DNA from: Acinetobacter brisouioides
Lineage (GTDB): Bacteria > Pseudomonadota > Gammaproteobacteria > Pseudomonadales > Moraxellaceae
Direction: 5' to 3'
Length of the DNA stretch: 64,000 nt
Assembly (NCBI RefSeq): GCF_004331075.1
Contig: NZ_SJNX01000004.1
Span: forward strand, 186,001 to 250,000
Positions 18,975-28,320 of the stretch are shown in pieces. Each line of letters starts with the position of its first letter. The stretch's first letter is position 1. Under the pieces are notes generated by a model. It made no database searches, was not told the origin of the DNA, and was given only the letters and a program-made list of their open reading frames with translations. The position numbers were made by a program, and so were the translations under genes.

Positions 18975-20252
18975 ATGAATTTATTAGAAAAAGCATTGCT
19001 GATTAAAGATATTCATCAAACCATTGCCACGATTGACAATGAGCATGTACCGCTGTTTAAGCGTGCTCAGGCAACCCACCATCTCAAAGAAATTTTTCAA
19101 CTCTGTGAAAAACCAATTACCTTTCGGACACCGAAAGGTACACATGGTACGTCTGAAGTGCATGTAAATTTAAGCAATGAACTGCTGAAGCTGTCCAAAT
19201 TTAAAAATAGCTATCGGGGTTTGTTTTATGATCGCTCCTTACTGTTACAGGCTCTGAATCAGAATCCCAACATGGGATGGGCAATTTTATATAATCAGGA
19301 ACAGCGGCTTTGGCAAGTCTGGCTGATTCCACAAGCACGGCGTGGCGCTATTCATTGTAGTTGGAAAGGACATTTAAACGAAGGCTATCAATGGATGTTA
19401 CAGCAACAAAACCTGTTGCAGTGTTTACTGACAGATGATGAGTTTAATGAACGTCTAGGTATTCAAACCCCAGTTCGAGTAGAACAGCAAACGCCCGACC
19501 AATTGCCAAATGTTGCACTACTAAACGATCTCCCCCAAAAGCTTTCTCCAGAAAAAACCGATCATTCAATCAATATTCACCAAACTTCACCGATTCGAAT
19601 TGAGGGTTTTAGCCAGTTATGTTTTGAAGTCATTTTTCAAAGTCATGACCATATTTCCAGCTACCTCACCTGCTTTAGTTTGTCTCAGCGGGTCGATGAA
19701 ATGCAGCATGCTCCGACCGTCGTTGCTGAACGCATCAATACAAACGGACAATTTTTAGGCTATATTGCTATTTTAGGCATTCGTGATATTCAGACCGCGG
19801 GGCAACTCGCACAGCAATACTGTTTGCAAACCGATACGATCTTAGCCAGCGTCAAAACTCTCTCATGGGGCCAGTTTCAGGCCAGTTATGAACGCATTGA
19901 ACTCCTCTTCAATGAGTATTTACATGCCAAAAATCTGTGGCAACAGCAATATATGTACCCGTTTATTCCAGCCTCAATGATTTTGCCGCAGCGTTTTATT
20001 CCTTTTGAAGAAAGTGAAGCCAATTTAGAAACGCCCTTGCTTCTGATTAAAGAACGACAAAAGTATCGGGTCTTGCATGGTGAAAAACGGTTACAACTTG
20101 CCCCTGACGAGCTTGGTTATCCATGTATTTTATTTTCACGCCAAGATGGCGTGAGCTGGCAGCTATTTCGTGAAATTATCGAGGTATTGCCTCAGCCGAT
20201 TCGTGCAGAAACCTTATATGCTCAAACCCAAAAACTGTTGGCAGAACATTAG
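18975..20252 (+). CDS. Hypothetical protein, 425 aa
   Basis: No signal peptide and no membrane segment; soluble, Gln- and Leu-rich. The N-terminal 180 residues look like one compact domain ('YRGLFYDRSLLLQAL', 'NMGWAILYNQEQRLWQVWLIPQARRG'), then a low-complexity linker near 165-195, then a second domain with 'PIRIEGFSQLCFEVIFQSHDHISSYL'. The C-terminus carries 'YRVLHGEKRLQLAPDELGYPCILFSRQDGVSWQ', which resembles a small beta domain that could bind a short ligand or peptide. Not a family I can name. Follows the small gene by 10 bp; the exported-protein gene begins 66 bp later. Confidence 0.75.
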   Translation: MNLLEKALLIKDIHQTIATIDNEHVPLFKRAQATHHLKEIFQLCEKPITFRTPKGTHGTSEVHVNLSNELLKLSKFKNSYRGLFYDRSLLLQALNQNPNMGWAILYNQEQRLWQVWLIPQARRGAIHCSWKGHLNEGYQWMLQQQNLLQCLLTDDEFNERLGIQTPVRVEQQTPDQLPNVALLNDLPQKLSPEKTDHSINIHQTSPIRIEGFSQLCFEVIFQSHDHISSYLTCFSLSQRVDEMQHAPTVVAERINTNGQFLGYIAILGIRDIQTAGQLAQQYCLQTDTILASVKTLSWGQFQASYERIELLFNEYLHAKNLWQQQYMYPFIPASMILPQRFIPFEESEANLETPLLLIKERQKYRVLHGEKRLQLAPDELGYPCILFSRQDGVSWQLFREIIEVLPQPIRAETLYAQTQKLLAEH

Positions 20253-20318
20253 TTTTTAAGCAGCTTTTAAAATAGCAGATTTATTCTCATATGCTACATC
20301 AATGTTTTTGATGCCTTT

Positions 20319-21251
20319 ATGCCCATGATTTATTTCAATGCTTTTCTAGATCGAAAATTGCTGATTGTGGCACTACTTGTTTCTACAAATACTGCTGCCA
20401 ACCAACTGCTTAGCCAAGAACAGCAACACCACTTATTCTCATTTTCCAATGAAAATATCTGCCGGTTACACAATCTGCAACCCACATATTTATGGTCGCT
20501 TTCGCCATTCCAAAATGTACCCGAAAATACGTATGCGCCTGAGTTTGACCCCTATTCACAACAGCTCAGCAATGAACTCATGGCTGTATTTTCTCAAGAT
20601 TCTTTGTCACAAAAAGCACAAAAAGCTGAGCAAAATCGCCGTAAACGCCGCATTTTTGGCGAAAATCATACAGAGAAGACAGCGCGTAAAAAAATCAGTA
20701 CAGACAATCACTGGGTCAAGCATGTGCTCTCTGATTTATCCCAAATGTTACCTTTTCAAAATGATATGAACCTCGGTTCAAATTCGCCTTCTGATGTCTA
20801 TGTTGAACTCAGTGCCGAGAAAAACTGGAAGCTCACCCCCAAATTTAGCTTTGACGCAGCGCAAACTTTTCGCTATGGCGCACAAAGCCGTAACTATTCG
20901 GAAACCAATTTTAAACTGACACAGCACGAGTCTAAAACAACGCTTGCATCAACACAGTTTTCAGTCGTCAAAACCTTTGATGAAACCTACACTTGGGATA
21001 ACCATCTCTTTCGTCAGCAGCAATTTCCTAACGACAAGCGTTTAACTTATGGTATTTATTCGAGCGGTATTTATGACAAGACCAAGCGTGATATCGAATT
21101 ACAAAGCTGGGGACCTTATGTCTCTTGGCGAAGACCATTATTGTACAACTGGATTTATATCGAAAATGAAGTGTCTTATTACAAGGAGTTAACCAGTAAT
21201 GAGGGAAAACATATTTTTAGTACCTCACTACAATTTGAAACTAACTTCTAA
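20319..21251 (+). CDS. Exported, probably outer-membrane barrel-like hypothetical protein
   Basis: 310 aa. An N-terminal hydrophobic segment (about 13-27, ending 'TNTAANQ') looks like a signal peptide. A basic, disordered middle (about 100-130, 'QNRRKRRIFG') separates it from a C-terminal half with alternating beta strands ('DVYVELSAEKNWKLTPKFSFD', 'FSTSLQFETNF'). The last residue is Phe after an aromatic/hydrophobic alternation, the usual outer-membrane insertion signal. I infer a small beta-barrel but know no homologue. The start is the ATG at 20319; ATG 20325 is an alternative. Confidence 0.7.
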   Translation: MPMIYFNAFLDRKLLIVALLVSTNTAANQLLSQEQQHHLFSFSNENICRLHNLQPTYLWSLSPFQNVPENTYAPEFDPYSQQLSNELMAVFSQDSLSQKAQKAEQNRRKRRIFGENHTEKTARKKISTDNHWVKHVLSDLSQMLPFQNDMNLGSNSPSDVYVELSAEKNWKLTPKFSFDAAQTFRYGAQSRNYSETNFKLTQHESKTTLASTQFSVVKTFDETYTWDNHLFRQQQFPNDKRLTYGIYSSGIYDKTKRDIELQSWGPYVSWRRPLLYNWIYIENEVSYYKELTSNEGKHIFSTSLQFETNF

Positions 21252-21430
21252 ACCGACGAATGTGTTGATCAAGATAAGAAGCATTTCTAAAGTGAAATTA
21301 TTTTCAATATCCTCAAGATTATTATTAATTAAATAACTGATTTTTAAATATTTTTTAAAAAATACCAATTCAATTTGGTTAAAAAATAGCGTAAACTTGG
21401 CTTTCCTTCTGCTGATCTTGCATTTTAATT

Positions 21431-22342
21431 ATGTTGATACCGCATTTTGATGATACTCATGAAGATGATTTGATTCATCCAGAACAACGGGCTAAAGCTG
21501 CCAGTAAAACCACTTGGGTCAGCGTGGTCGTCAATTTATGTCTATCTATTTTGCAAATCCTGATCGGTATTTTTTCTAAATCGCAAGGTCTAGTGGCCGA
21601 TGGTATTCATTCTTTAAGTGATTTAGTTGCTGACTTTATTGTATTAATTGCCAATCACTTTAGCCAGAAAGATGCCGATGATGATCACCCATTTGGGCAT
21701 TATCGCTTTGAAAATGCAGCTTCTTTTGTGCTAGGACTTCTATTGATCGGTGTCGGGGTTGGCATGTCGATCTCTGCAATTAATAAAATTATGCATCATG
21801 AACAGATTGCACAAGTACATAGCGTTGCGATTTATGTTGCAGCGACTGCCCTGATCGCTAAAGAACTGCTATTTCGTTACATGCTTCGTATCGCCAAACA
21901 AGTCAAATCCAGCATGCTGGTCGCAAATGCGTGGCATGCGCGTTCGGATGCGGCGTCATCTTTGGTGGTGATGGTCGGGATTATTGGAAATCTCATGGGT
22001 TATCCGATTTTAGACCCGATAGCAGCCCTAATTGTTGGCTGTATTATTTTAAAAATGGGTGTTGAGTTTGGATGGGATGCACTCAGTGATTTAATGGATC
22101 GTGCTGCCGATGAACATGAAGTCGAAGCCATTCGTAAAACCTTTTTAACCACAGCAGGCATCAGTGGTGTGCATAATATTCGTAGCCGTAAAATGGGTGA
22201 CATGATTATTGTTGATGCACATATCGAAGTGGATGGTTCACTCAGTGTACGTGAAGGTCATGATATTGCAGTCAATGTACGCAATCAGATTATGCAAAAA
22301 CATCGCGTGATTGATGTGATTACCCATATTGACCCGGTATAA
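21431..22342 (+). CDS. Cation diffusion facilitator transporter (first of two in the window)
   Basis: 303 aa. About six membrane helices (residues 28-210) and a cytoplasmic C-terminal dimerisation domain (about 215-300). Metal-site motifs are present: 'GIHSLSDLVAD' in helix 2 and 'HARSDAASSLVV' in helix 5, plus 'DDDHPFGHYRFENA'. CDF proteins export Zn2+, Fe2+, Co2+ or Mn2+ by proton antiport. The HxxxD/HxxxD combination favours zinc or iron-type transport; metal preference is inference. Monocistronic, ended by a strong shared terminator before htpG. Confidence 0.9.
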   Translation: MLIPHFDDTHEDDLIHPEQRAKAASKTTWVSVVVNLCLSILQILIGIFSKSQGLVADGIHSLSDLVADFIVLIANHFSQKDADDDHPFGHYRFENAASFVLGLLLIGVGVGMSISAINKIMHHEQIAQVHSVAIYVAATALIAKELLFRYMLRIAKQVKSSMLVANAWHARSDAASSLVVMVGIIGNLMGYPILDPIAALIVGCIILKMGVEFGWDALSDLMDRAADEHEVEAIRKTFLTTAGISGVHNIRSRKMGDMIIVDAHIEVDGSLSVREGHDIAVNVRNQIMQKHRVIDVITHIDPV

Positions 22343-22369
22343 ATCTAGCTTCATCTCGATAAAGAAGCA

Positions 22370-22400
22370 AAAAAGCCTCTGATTTACAGAGGCTTTTTAG
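22370..22400. terminator. Bidirectional terminator between CDF and htpG
   Basis: Stem AAAAAGCCTCTG / CAGAGGCTTTTT with loop ATTTA. T runs on both strands let it serve both convergent genes. Confidence 0.9.
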
Positions 22401-22413
22401 ATTTAACAAACTA

Positions 22414-24336
22414 TTATTTTAATAACAGGCTGTTAATTCGTTTTACATATGCTGCTGGGTCTTCAGGCAAGCCACCTTCTGCAATCACTGCCTGATCAAA
22501 GATCACATTGGCTAAGTCATCAAACTGCTCTGAGTGATCAAGTTTTTTCACCAATGGGTGTTCAGGGTTAATTTCAAGAATTGGTTTACTTTCAGGAACC
22601 GCCTGACCTGCCTGTTTCAACATACGTAGCAACTGTGGTGATAGCTCGCCTTCACTCGTCACCAAACATGCAGGTGAATCGACCAAACGTGTAGTTACAC
22701 GCACTTCCTTGGTTTTGGCTTTAAGTGAGTCAGACAGTTTGTCGACTATAGGTTTAAAGTCTTCGGCAGCTTTTTCTAGCGCTTTCTTCTCTTCAGTATC
22801 CTGTAAGTCGCCCAAGTCCACCGCACCTTTAGACACGCTTTGCATTGGCGTACCATCGAACTCATGGACAAAGTTCATTGCCCATTCATCGACACGGTCT
22901 GCCATGAGCAACACTTCGATGCCTTTTTTCTTGAAGATTTCTAGCTGTGGCGAGTTTTTCGCAGCCGCCAAACTGTCAGCAGTCACGTAATAGATGGCTT
23001 TTTGCCCTTCTTTCATGCGTGCTTTATAGTCAACTAAAGAGGTGCTGATCTCATCATTGCTTGAAGTTGCAAAACGTAAGATTTTTAAAATACGTTCACG
23101 ATTACCAAAGTCTTCACCCAAACCTTCTTTCAAGACAGCGCCAAATTCAGCATAGAACTGCTTGAATTTTTCCTGATCTTTTTCATCTTCTGATTTTGCC
23201 AAGCCATCAATCACGGTCAAGATACGGCGCGCATTACCTTCACGAATAGTTTTTACATCGCGGCTTTCTTGCAGTAATTCACGGCTGACATTTAGTGGCA
23301 AGTCAGCACTGTCCACTACACCTTGTACAAAACGCAAATAGTTTGGAATCAGGTTATCCGCATCATCCATAATAAACACGCGTTTTACGTACAGCTTAAT
23401 GCCTGCTTTGGCTTCGCGGGTGAAAATATCTTGGGATGCTTTGCTTGGAATATACAACAATTGTGTATATTCAGTATTGCCTTCAACACGGTTATGCGCC
23501 CACGCCAATGGTGCTTCATAGTCATGGGTTAAATTCTTATAGAACTCAACATACTGTTCTTCCGTCACGTCACTCTTGCTACGTGTCCACAATGCATTTG
23601 CCGAGTTAATTGCTTCCCACTCATCAGTTTTTACATACTGACCTGCTTTCGGTTCTTCACCCTCTACGGTTTCTTCTTGTTGCCAAACTTCTTTTTGCAT
23701 TTGAATTGGCAAGCTGATGTGGTCAGAGTACTTATTGATGATTTGTTTAACTTTATAAGATTCTAAGTAATCGAGTGCATCTTCACGCAAATGCAAAATA
23801 ATGTCTGTACCACGCGATGCTTTTTCAATTTGTTCAACTTCAAACTCGCCTGTACCACCACTAATCCAGCGAACCCCTTCAGAGGCAGCCACACCTGCAC
23901 GGCGTGACTCGACTGTAATTTTATTGGCAACAATAAAACCTGAGTAGAAGCCAACACCAAACTGACCAATCAGTTGTGCATCGGATTTTTGATCACCTGT
24001 CAGCTTCGACATAAAGTCTTTAGTACCTGACTTCGCAATCGTACCCAAATTTTCAATGGCTTCTTGCGCGCTTAAACCAATTCCGTTGTCGGAAATAGTG
24101 ATGGTTTTCTGGTCTTTGTCCAGACTGACACAGACATGTAAATCAGCATCATCTTCATAAAATTCTGGGTGATTGATGCCTTCAAAACGCAATTTATCAC
24201 ACGCATCTGACGCATTCGAAATCAATTCGCGTAGGAAGATTTCTGGGTTGGAATATAGTGAATGCGTCACGAGATGCAAAAGCTGGGCAACTTCTGCTTG
24301 GAAACTATAATTTTGTGAAGCTTTTTGTTCGCTCAT
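22414..24336 (-). CDS. htpG: Molecular chaperone HtpG (bacterial Hsp90)
   Basis: 640 aa. The GHKL ATPase domain (about 1-225) has all four motifs: '[14 protein letters not shown]', 'DNGIGL', 'GTIAKSGT' and '[11 protein letters not shown]'. The middle domain (about 240-500) and C-terminal dimerisation domain follow. It is a cytosolic ATP-dependent chaperone for late protein folding and stress recovery. A good ribosome site (AAAGGAGTGATTC) precedes the ATG at 24336. No typical heat-shock sigma-32 promoter could be assigned with certainty by eye. Confidence 0.96.
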   Translation of the reverse strand: MSEQKASQNYSFQAEVAQLLHLVTHSLYSNPEIFLRELISNASDACDKLRFEGINHPEFYEDDADLHVCVSLDKDQKTITISDNGIGLSAQEAIENLGTIAKSGTKDFMSKLTGDQKSDAQLIGQFGVGFYSGFIVANKITVESRRAGVAASEGVRWISGGTGEFEVEQIEKASRGTDIILHLREDALDYLESYKVKQIINKYSDHISLPIQMQKEVWQQEETVEGEEPKAGQYVKTDEWEAINSANALWTRSKSDVTEEQYVEFYKNLTHDYEAPLAWAHNRVEGNTEYTQLLYIPSKASQDIFTREAKAGIKLYVKRVFIMDDADNLIPNYLRFVQGVVDSADLPLNVSRELLQESRDVKTIREGNARRILTVIDGLAKSEDEKDQEKFKQFYAEFGAVLKEGLGEDFGNRERILKILRFATSSNDEISTSLVDYKARMKEGQKAIYYVTADSLAAAKNSPQLEIFKKKGIEVLLMADRVDEWAMNFVHEFDGTPMQSVSKGAVDLGDLQDTEEKKALEKAAEDFKPIVDKLSDSLKAKTKEVRVTTRLVDSPACLVTSEGELSPQLLRMLKQAGQAVPESKPILEINPEHPLVKKLDHSEQFDDLANVIFDQAVIAEGGLPEDPAAYVKRINSLLLK

Positions 24337-24436
24337 GAATCACTCCTTTAAATATACATCGGTATTTTTTCTTGAATGCATTATGAATGGAGTAATTCTG
24401 AAATTTTTCAATGCTTACCCTATAATTTTTTTCACA

Positions 24437-24784
24437 CTAAAAAGGCCCATGATTCAAAATACGTTGCTGAATGATTGTATCGAGCTGTTGTTGGCGCTGC
24501 TGATAAGCTTTGATTAAGCAAGAAATATTTGCTCCACAGGCATTACGTGATTTGAGCCATTGCCATTGAATTTCTTTCTGTTGGTCACGTCCACCCATTG
24601 GCAAAGCGTGCAGAATAATTTGATAGGTGGTTGCCATTTTCACGTCAGCATCATTCAGTGAACGTCGCTGGCAAATGGATTTTTCTGCCTTTAAACTGGC
24701 TTTGTCACAAGAAAAACTGGCAGCCTGAGCTTGCGAATAAACTCCCAAGACCAAAATACAAAATCCCATAGATAATCGAGTCAT
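24437..24784 (-). CDS. LprI/DUF1311-like small secreted protein
   Basis: About 115 aa from ATG 24784, which has AGAGGAAAGTGTG directly upstream; the longer start at 24814 would spoil the signal peptide. A Sec signal ends near 'YSQAQA'. The mature part has paired cysteines in the LprI pattern: 'FSCDKASLKAEKSICQ', then 'LNDADVKMATTYQ' and 'WLKSRNACGANISCLIKAYQQRQQQL'. Proteins of this family include periplasmic lysozyme inhibitors (LprI in mycobacteria); a lysozyme-inhibitory role here is inference. It lies about 100 bp upstream of htpG on the same strand, but without clear coupling. Confidence 0.8.
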   Translation of the reverse strand: MTRLSMGFCILVLGVYSQAQAASFSCDKASLKAEKSICQRRSLNDADVKMATTYQIILHALPMGGRDQQKEIQWQWLKSRNACGANISCLIKAYQQRQQQLDTIIQQRILNHGPF

Positions 24785-24888
24785 CACACTTTCCTCTACA
24801 ATCCATTTGATCACTCTAATCTAAAGCTTCAAGCTTATCCAACCCATCATATTTATATGGCAATTCAGTACATCACTGTATCAGGCAT

Positions 24889-24923
24889 AAAAAAACCTCA
24901 TTCAAATGAATGAGGTTTTTAAT
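24889..24923 (-). terminator. ompW terminator
   Basis: Stem AAAACCTCATTC / GAATGAGGTTTT with loop AAAT, flanked by A and T runs on the two sides. Placed just after the ompW stop codon at 24946. Confidence 0.9.
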
Positions 24924-24945
24924 TCTAACTCTGTTGCAAAGAGAC

Positions 24946-25551
24946 TTAGAAACGGTAGCTATAACCGATAGTATAAACCCAAGGATTCACATCTAAAGTA
25001 CCAATTTTTGTACCATTGAGTTTAAGGTCAGAACCAATATCTGCATAACGGACATCTACGAAGACACCCCAATTTTTCGCATCAGCAGGTTGGAAGTTAA
25101 AACCAACCTGACCAGCAACGCCATAAGCATTGTCGGCTTTAAGCTTAGCACCATCAACAGCAATTTTTTCACCCCATGGGATCACTGCTGTCGCACCTAC
25201 ACCAATATATGGGGTAAAGCGAGTCGAGTTTTTAAAATTATATTTAACAGTCAATGTCGGTGGTAATTCTTTAAAAGACGCAATTTTTTGACCATTTGTT
25301 TTTACATCATGCTTCAATGGTGTTGCCAACAACAATTCAGCAGAAACATTACTTTCACCAAAGAAATATTCTACAGATGGTGTAAAGCTGTATGCACTGT
25401 CAGCTTTAACATGCGTTAATGCACCATTTGCCAATGTATTATTATCTTCTGATGGAGCAACAACACTACCACCAACTTTCACTTGCCAATTACCTGCAAA
25501 TGTTGCAGAAGAAGCCGCTAATAATGCTAGGACTAATGTTTTTTTCAACAT
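24946..25551 (-). CDS. ompW: OmpW-family outer membrane protein
   Basis: 201 aa. Signal peptide of about 19 residues ('LLAASSATFAG'), then an eight-stranded barrel pattern: 'WQVKVGGSVVAPSEDNNTL', 'YSFTPSVEYFFGESNVSAELLL', 'LTVKYNF', 'TPYIGVGATAVIPW' and the C-terminal 'WVYTIGYSYRF', which ends in the canonical Phe. OmpW proteins form narrow hydrophobic channels; in Acinetobacter, OmpW has been associated with iron homeostasis and colistin binding. The 5' region is unusually long and repeat-rich. Confidence 0.93.
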   Translation of the reverse strand: MLKKTLVLALLAASSATFAGNWQVKVGGSVVAPSEDNNTLANGALTHVKADSAYSFTPSVEYFFGESNVSAELLLATPLKHDVKTNGQKIASFKELPPTLTVKYNFKNSTRFTPYIGVGATAVIPWGEKIAVDGAKLKADNAYGVAGQVGFNFQPADAKNWGVFVDVRYADIGSDLKLNGTKIGTLDVNPWVYTIGYSYRF

Positions 25552-25721
25552 GTTTACAACCCCTTTTATAAATTAACTAAATATTAAAAGCTGATTTAAA
25601 CGAATGCAATACATTTTTTAACAACAATCAGAATATTATTTATAATATATTGTTTTAATTAAAATTTATTTTTAAATCATATTAATTTAGTTGGGTTTTT
25701 AAATCTCAATTTATTATATCA

Positions 25722-25808
25722 AACCATTTTAATCTGATTTAATTTTTATTAATCCAACCATTTTAATATGATTATAAAATCATTATTCAAACTATTTTAA
25801 TCTGATTT
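25722..25808. repeat. Three phased imperfect repeats (19 bp, every 33-34 bp)
   Basis: Copies begin at 25722, 25756 and about 25789. The shared core is AACCATTTTAATCTGATTT, with one or two substitutions in each later copy. The 33-34-bp spacing is about three helical turns, so bound proteins would face the same side. This is 170-260 bp upstream of the ompW start. Confidence 0.7.
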
Positions 25809-25870
25809 ATTATAATTAATTATCATAAACAAAATAGATTATGAAACAAGTTTATTTTAAAAATAATATT

Positions 25871-25933
25871 TGTGATTTGTGATTTGTGATTTGTGATTTG
25901 TGATTTGTGATTTGTGATTTGTGATTTGTGATT
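25871..25933. repeat. Perfect 7-bp tandem repeat, nine copies
   Basis: Nine uninterrupted copies of TGTGATT (63 bp), preceded by a partial ATT. Such arrays change length by slippage in replication. No coding frame runs through it, so any effect would be on promoter spacing or DNA shape. Confidence 0.95.
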
Positions 25934-26176
25934 ATTATGCTGAGCTTATTTTTTACTTTTGCAAAAAACCAGTATCTCTAATACAAGATTCAACCTGTAC
26001 CAAGATCTGACTCCAAGACATTTCCATAGCACGGCACAACTGTTTCAATTTGGCAAATCTGGATTCACTTAAATAGCTGAACAGGCGTTAACCAAACTGA
26101 TGTTTAGTTTTAAAAAAATTAAATAATTTATTGTTTTAATTAAATTTTATGACATGATTGTTGATTAAAAAAATAA

Positions 26177-26203
26177 AGGGCTATCCGAAGTATAGCCCTA
26201 TGA
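26177..26203 (-). terminator. Terminator of the glycine-zipper lipoprotein gene
   Basis: Stem AGGGCTAT / ATAGCCCT with loop ACTTCGG; read on the minus strand it is followed by TTTATTTTTTT. It lies just past the stop codon of the lipoprotein gene. Confidence 0.85.
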
Positions 26204-26220
26204 ACCCATACGAAAACCGT

Positions 26221-26580
26221 TTATTTGTTTTCTTGGATGGCAGCGCCAGCGCCCCCACCAATTGCACCACCGATTGCTGCGCCTGCATCACCACCTAATA
26301 CCGCTTTACCAATGACCGCGCCCACACCTGCGCCAATTGCGCTACCTGTTGTGGTTCTTGAACTACCATTTTGGGTATGGCTAGCGATACCTGCACCTGC
26401 AGCAGCACCAACGCCTGCACCTAGACCACCGCCCACATGGTTCCCTGCACCACCACCAATTGCACCACCTAACGCTGCCGCACCAATACTTTGCTCAGAA
26501 GGTGACATACTTTGGCAGCCAACCAGCATCATGCCAGATAAGGCAGTAAGTGCGCATAAACCGAGTAATTTTTTCATCAT
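26221..26580 (-). CDS. Glycine-zipper outer-membrane-type lipoprotein
   Basis: 119 aa. A lipoprotein signal ends at the lipobox 'LVGC' (Cys about residue 22), so the protein is processed and lipid-anchored. The rest is a run of GxxxG-type glycine zippers ('AALGGAIGGGAGNHVGGGLGAG', 'GAGVGAVIGKAVLGGDAGAAIGGAIGGGAGA'), as in SlyB/YMGG-like proteins that sit in or at the outer membrane. AGGAG lies five bases before the first of two tandem ATGs. The exact role is unknown; envelope integrity is a fair guess. It has its own terminator. Confidence 0.9.
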   Translation of the reverse strand: MMKKLLGLCALTALSGMMLVGCQSMSPSEQSIGAAALGGAIGGGAGNHVGGGLGAGVGAAAGAGIASHTQNGSSRTTTGSAIGAGVGAVIGKAVLGGDAGAAIGGAIGGGAGAAIQENK

Positions 26581-26816
26581 TTTGCTCCTAATAGACTATG
26601 CTGTTGTTCAGTATCAGACTAAACTTTTTTGTAGTAAAAAATCATCACATTTTGTTACAACCAATCGTTTTATTACTTTTTTTTGTAATTGATCAAAAGA
26701 CACGCATATAGCACAAATTCTTCAGTATTCATCAGGAAATACTGAAGCTGGGCAAATATTGTGTGAACTCACAGTCAAGCTTCTATACAATATGCGCGCA
26801 TGAATTGGAGTGAACA

Positions 26817-28190
26817 ATGTCAGAGACATCTACTTTACGGCGCGGGTTAAATACGCGCCACATCCGTTTCCTTGCGCTAGGTTCAGCGATTGGAACGGGG
26901 TTATTTTATGGTTCGGCATCTGCAATCAAGCAGGCAGGACCATCTGTTTTACTTGCCTATATGATTGCAGGTGTCGCCATTTATATCGTGATGCGCGCAC
27001 TCGGTGAGATGGCGGTACACAACCCTGTTTCAGACTCATTTAGCCATTATGCCTCTGAGTATCTCAGCCCATTGGCAGGTTTTACCACGGGTTGGACGTA
27101 TGTCTTTGAAATGGTCATTGTGGCGATTGCCGATGTGACCGCATTTGGTATTTACATGGGTTTTTGGTTTCCCGATGTTCCGCGCTGGATTTGGGTACTC
27201 TCAGTCATTTTATTCTTGGGCGCGATTAACCTGATTCATGTCAAAGTCTATGGTGAAGTCGAGTTCTGGCTGTCTATTGTCAAGGTCACGGCAATTATTG
27301 CCATGATTTTGGGTGGTTTTGGCATCATGCTGTATGGCATGCACATACCAAACAGTGACTTTACCCCAGGCATCGCCAATTTGTGGCAGCATGGTGGCTT
27401 TATGCCAAACGGAATTTCTGGTTTTATTGCCTGTTTCTCCGTGGTGGTATTTGCATTTGGTGGAATTGAAATTATTGGGGTGACTGCAGGCGAAACCCAA
27501 GACCCGAAAACTGCGATTCCACGTGCCATCAATGCCGTGCCGATCCGTATTATTCTGTTCTATGTCCTCACGATTTTTGTATTGATGTCAATTTTTCCAT
27601 GGAACCAAATTGGAACTGCAGGTAGCCCATTCGTTCAGATTTTTAAAGGTCTAGGCATTAAATCAGCAGCAGCAATCCTGAACATCGTGGTCATTACTGC
27701 CGCTATTTCTGCCATCAACAGTGATGTATTTGGCGCAGGTCGCATGATGTACGGTATGGCACTCAAAGGTCATGCACCCAAAATTTTCTGTAAAACCTCA
27801 AAAAATGGCGCACCACTGATGCCTGTTGTGGTCATGACCCTCGTGCTTTTGGTTGGTGTGGTTTTAAACTATCTGATTCCAGAAAATGTCTTTGAAATCA
27901 TTGCTTCAATTGCAACATTTGCAACCGTTTATGTATGGCTCATGATCTTACTGGCACAAATGGGCATGCGTAAAAAACTCAGTGCGGAAGATATCAAGAA
28001 ACTGGATTTCCCAATTATCGGTTGGCCTGTTGCGCCAATCATTGCCACAGCATTTATGATTTTTGTGATTGCCATGATTGGTTATTTTCCAGACTCACGC
28101 CCAGCGCTCTATGTCGGAGCAATTTGGCTCGTCCTCCTTGCAGTCGCACATAAGTTTTTAGTTAAACCGAAAAACCGATCAAAACTCTAG
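26817..28190 (+). CDS. ProY-like amino acid permease (APC superfamily, AAT family)
   Basis: 457 aa, twelve membrane helices. '[27 protein letters not shown]' carries the unwound helix 1 GSAIGTG substrate site of the family; '[19 protein letters not shown]' and '[16 protein letters not shown]' are the helix 6 and helix 8 motifs. Overall it resembles E. coli ProY (proline) and HutT-like histidine permeases. The specific amino acid is not certain. Single gene with its own hairpin terminator. Confidence 0.9.
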   Translation: MSETSTLRRGLNTRHIRFLALGSAIGTGLFYGSASAIKQAGPSVLLAYMIAGVAIYIVMRALGEMAVHNPVSDSFSHYASEYLSPLAGFTTGWTYVFEMVIVAIADVTAFGIYMGFWFPDVPRWIWVLSVILFLGAINLIHVKVYGEVEFWLSIVKVTAIIAMILGGFGIMLYGMHIPNSDFTPGIANLWQHGGFMPNGISGFIACFSVVVFAFGGIEIIGVTAGETQDPKTAIPRAINAVPIRIILFYVLTIFVLMSIFPWNQIGTAGSPFVQIFKGLGIKSAAAILNIVVITAAISAINSDVFGAGRMMYGMALKGHAPKIFCKTSKNGAPLMPVVVMTLVLLVGVVLNYLIPENVFEIIASIATFATVYVWLMILLAQMGMRKKLSAEDIKKLDFPIIGWPVAPIIATAFMIFVIAMIGYFPDSRPALYVGAIWLVLLAVAHKFLVKPKNRSKL

Positions 28191-28210
28191 AACTTATTTC
28201 ACATGATTTG

Positions 28211-28247
28211 AATGCCTTGCTGGCACACCCAGCAGGGCATTTTTTAT
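28211..28247 (+). terminator. Terminator of the amino acid permease gene
   Basis: Stem AATGCCTTGCTGG / CCAGCAGGGCATT around loop CACA, with one G:T pair, followed by a T run. Confidence 0.85.
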
Positions 28248-28320
28248 GATTATCAATTGGTCAAAGCGTACAATATCAATTAATCAAAACCAGATTCCTA
28301 GATTATTTTGAGGGCCATCT

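Larger units (their letters stand above)
25552..26176. other. Repeat-rich, very AT-rich intergenic region upstream of ompW
   Basis: About 625 bases with no credible coding frame. Contents seen: a perfect 7-bp tandem array (25871-25933), three imperfect copies of a 19-bp word at 33-34-bp spacing (25722-25808), a near-identical 21-bp direct repeat (25649-25669 and 26130-26150), and an imperfect inverted repeat bounding the area (about 25612-25630 and 26155-26173). The ompW promoter must lie in its right-hand approach. Composition is clearly poorer in GC than the genes around it. Confidence 0.75.

Noticed and set aside
25871-25933. Tandem 7-bp array as a possible CRISPR
   Set aside because: Units are contiguous with no spacers and far too short for CRISPR repeats.
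25612-26173. Intact insertion sequence bounded by the inverted repeats
   Set aside because: No transposase frame lies between them, no target duplication is visible, and part of the right arm is the terminator's A run; kept only as a weak element candidate.
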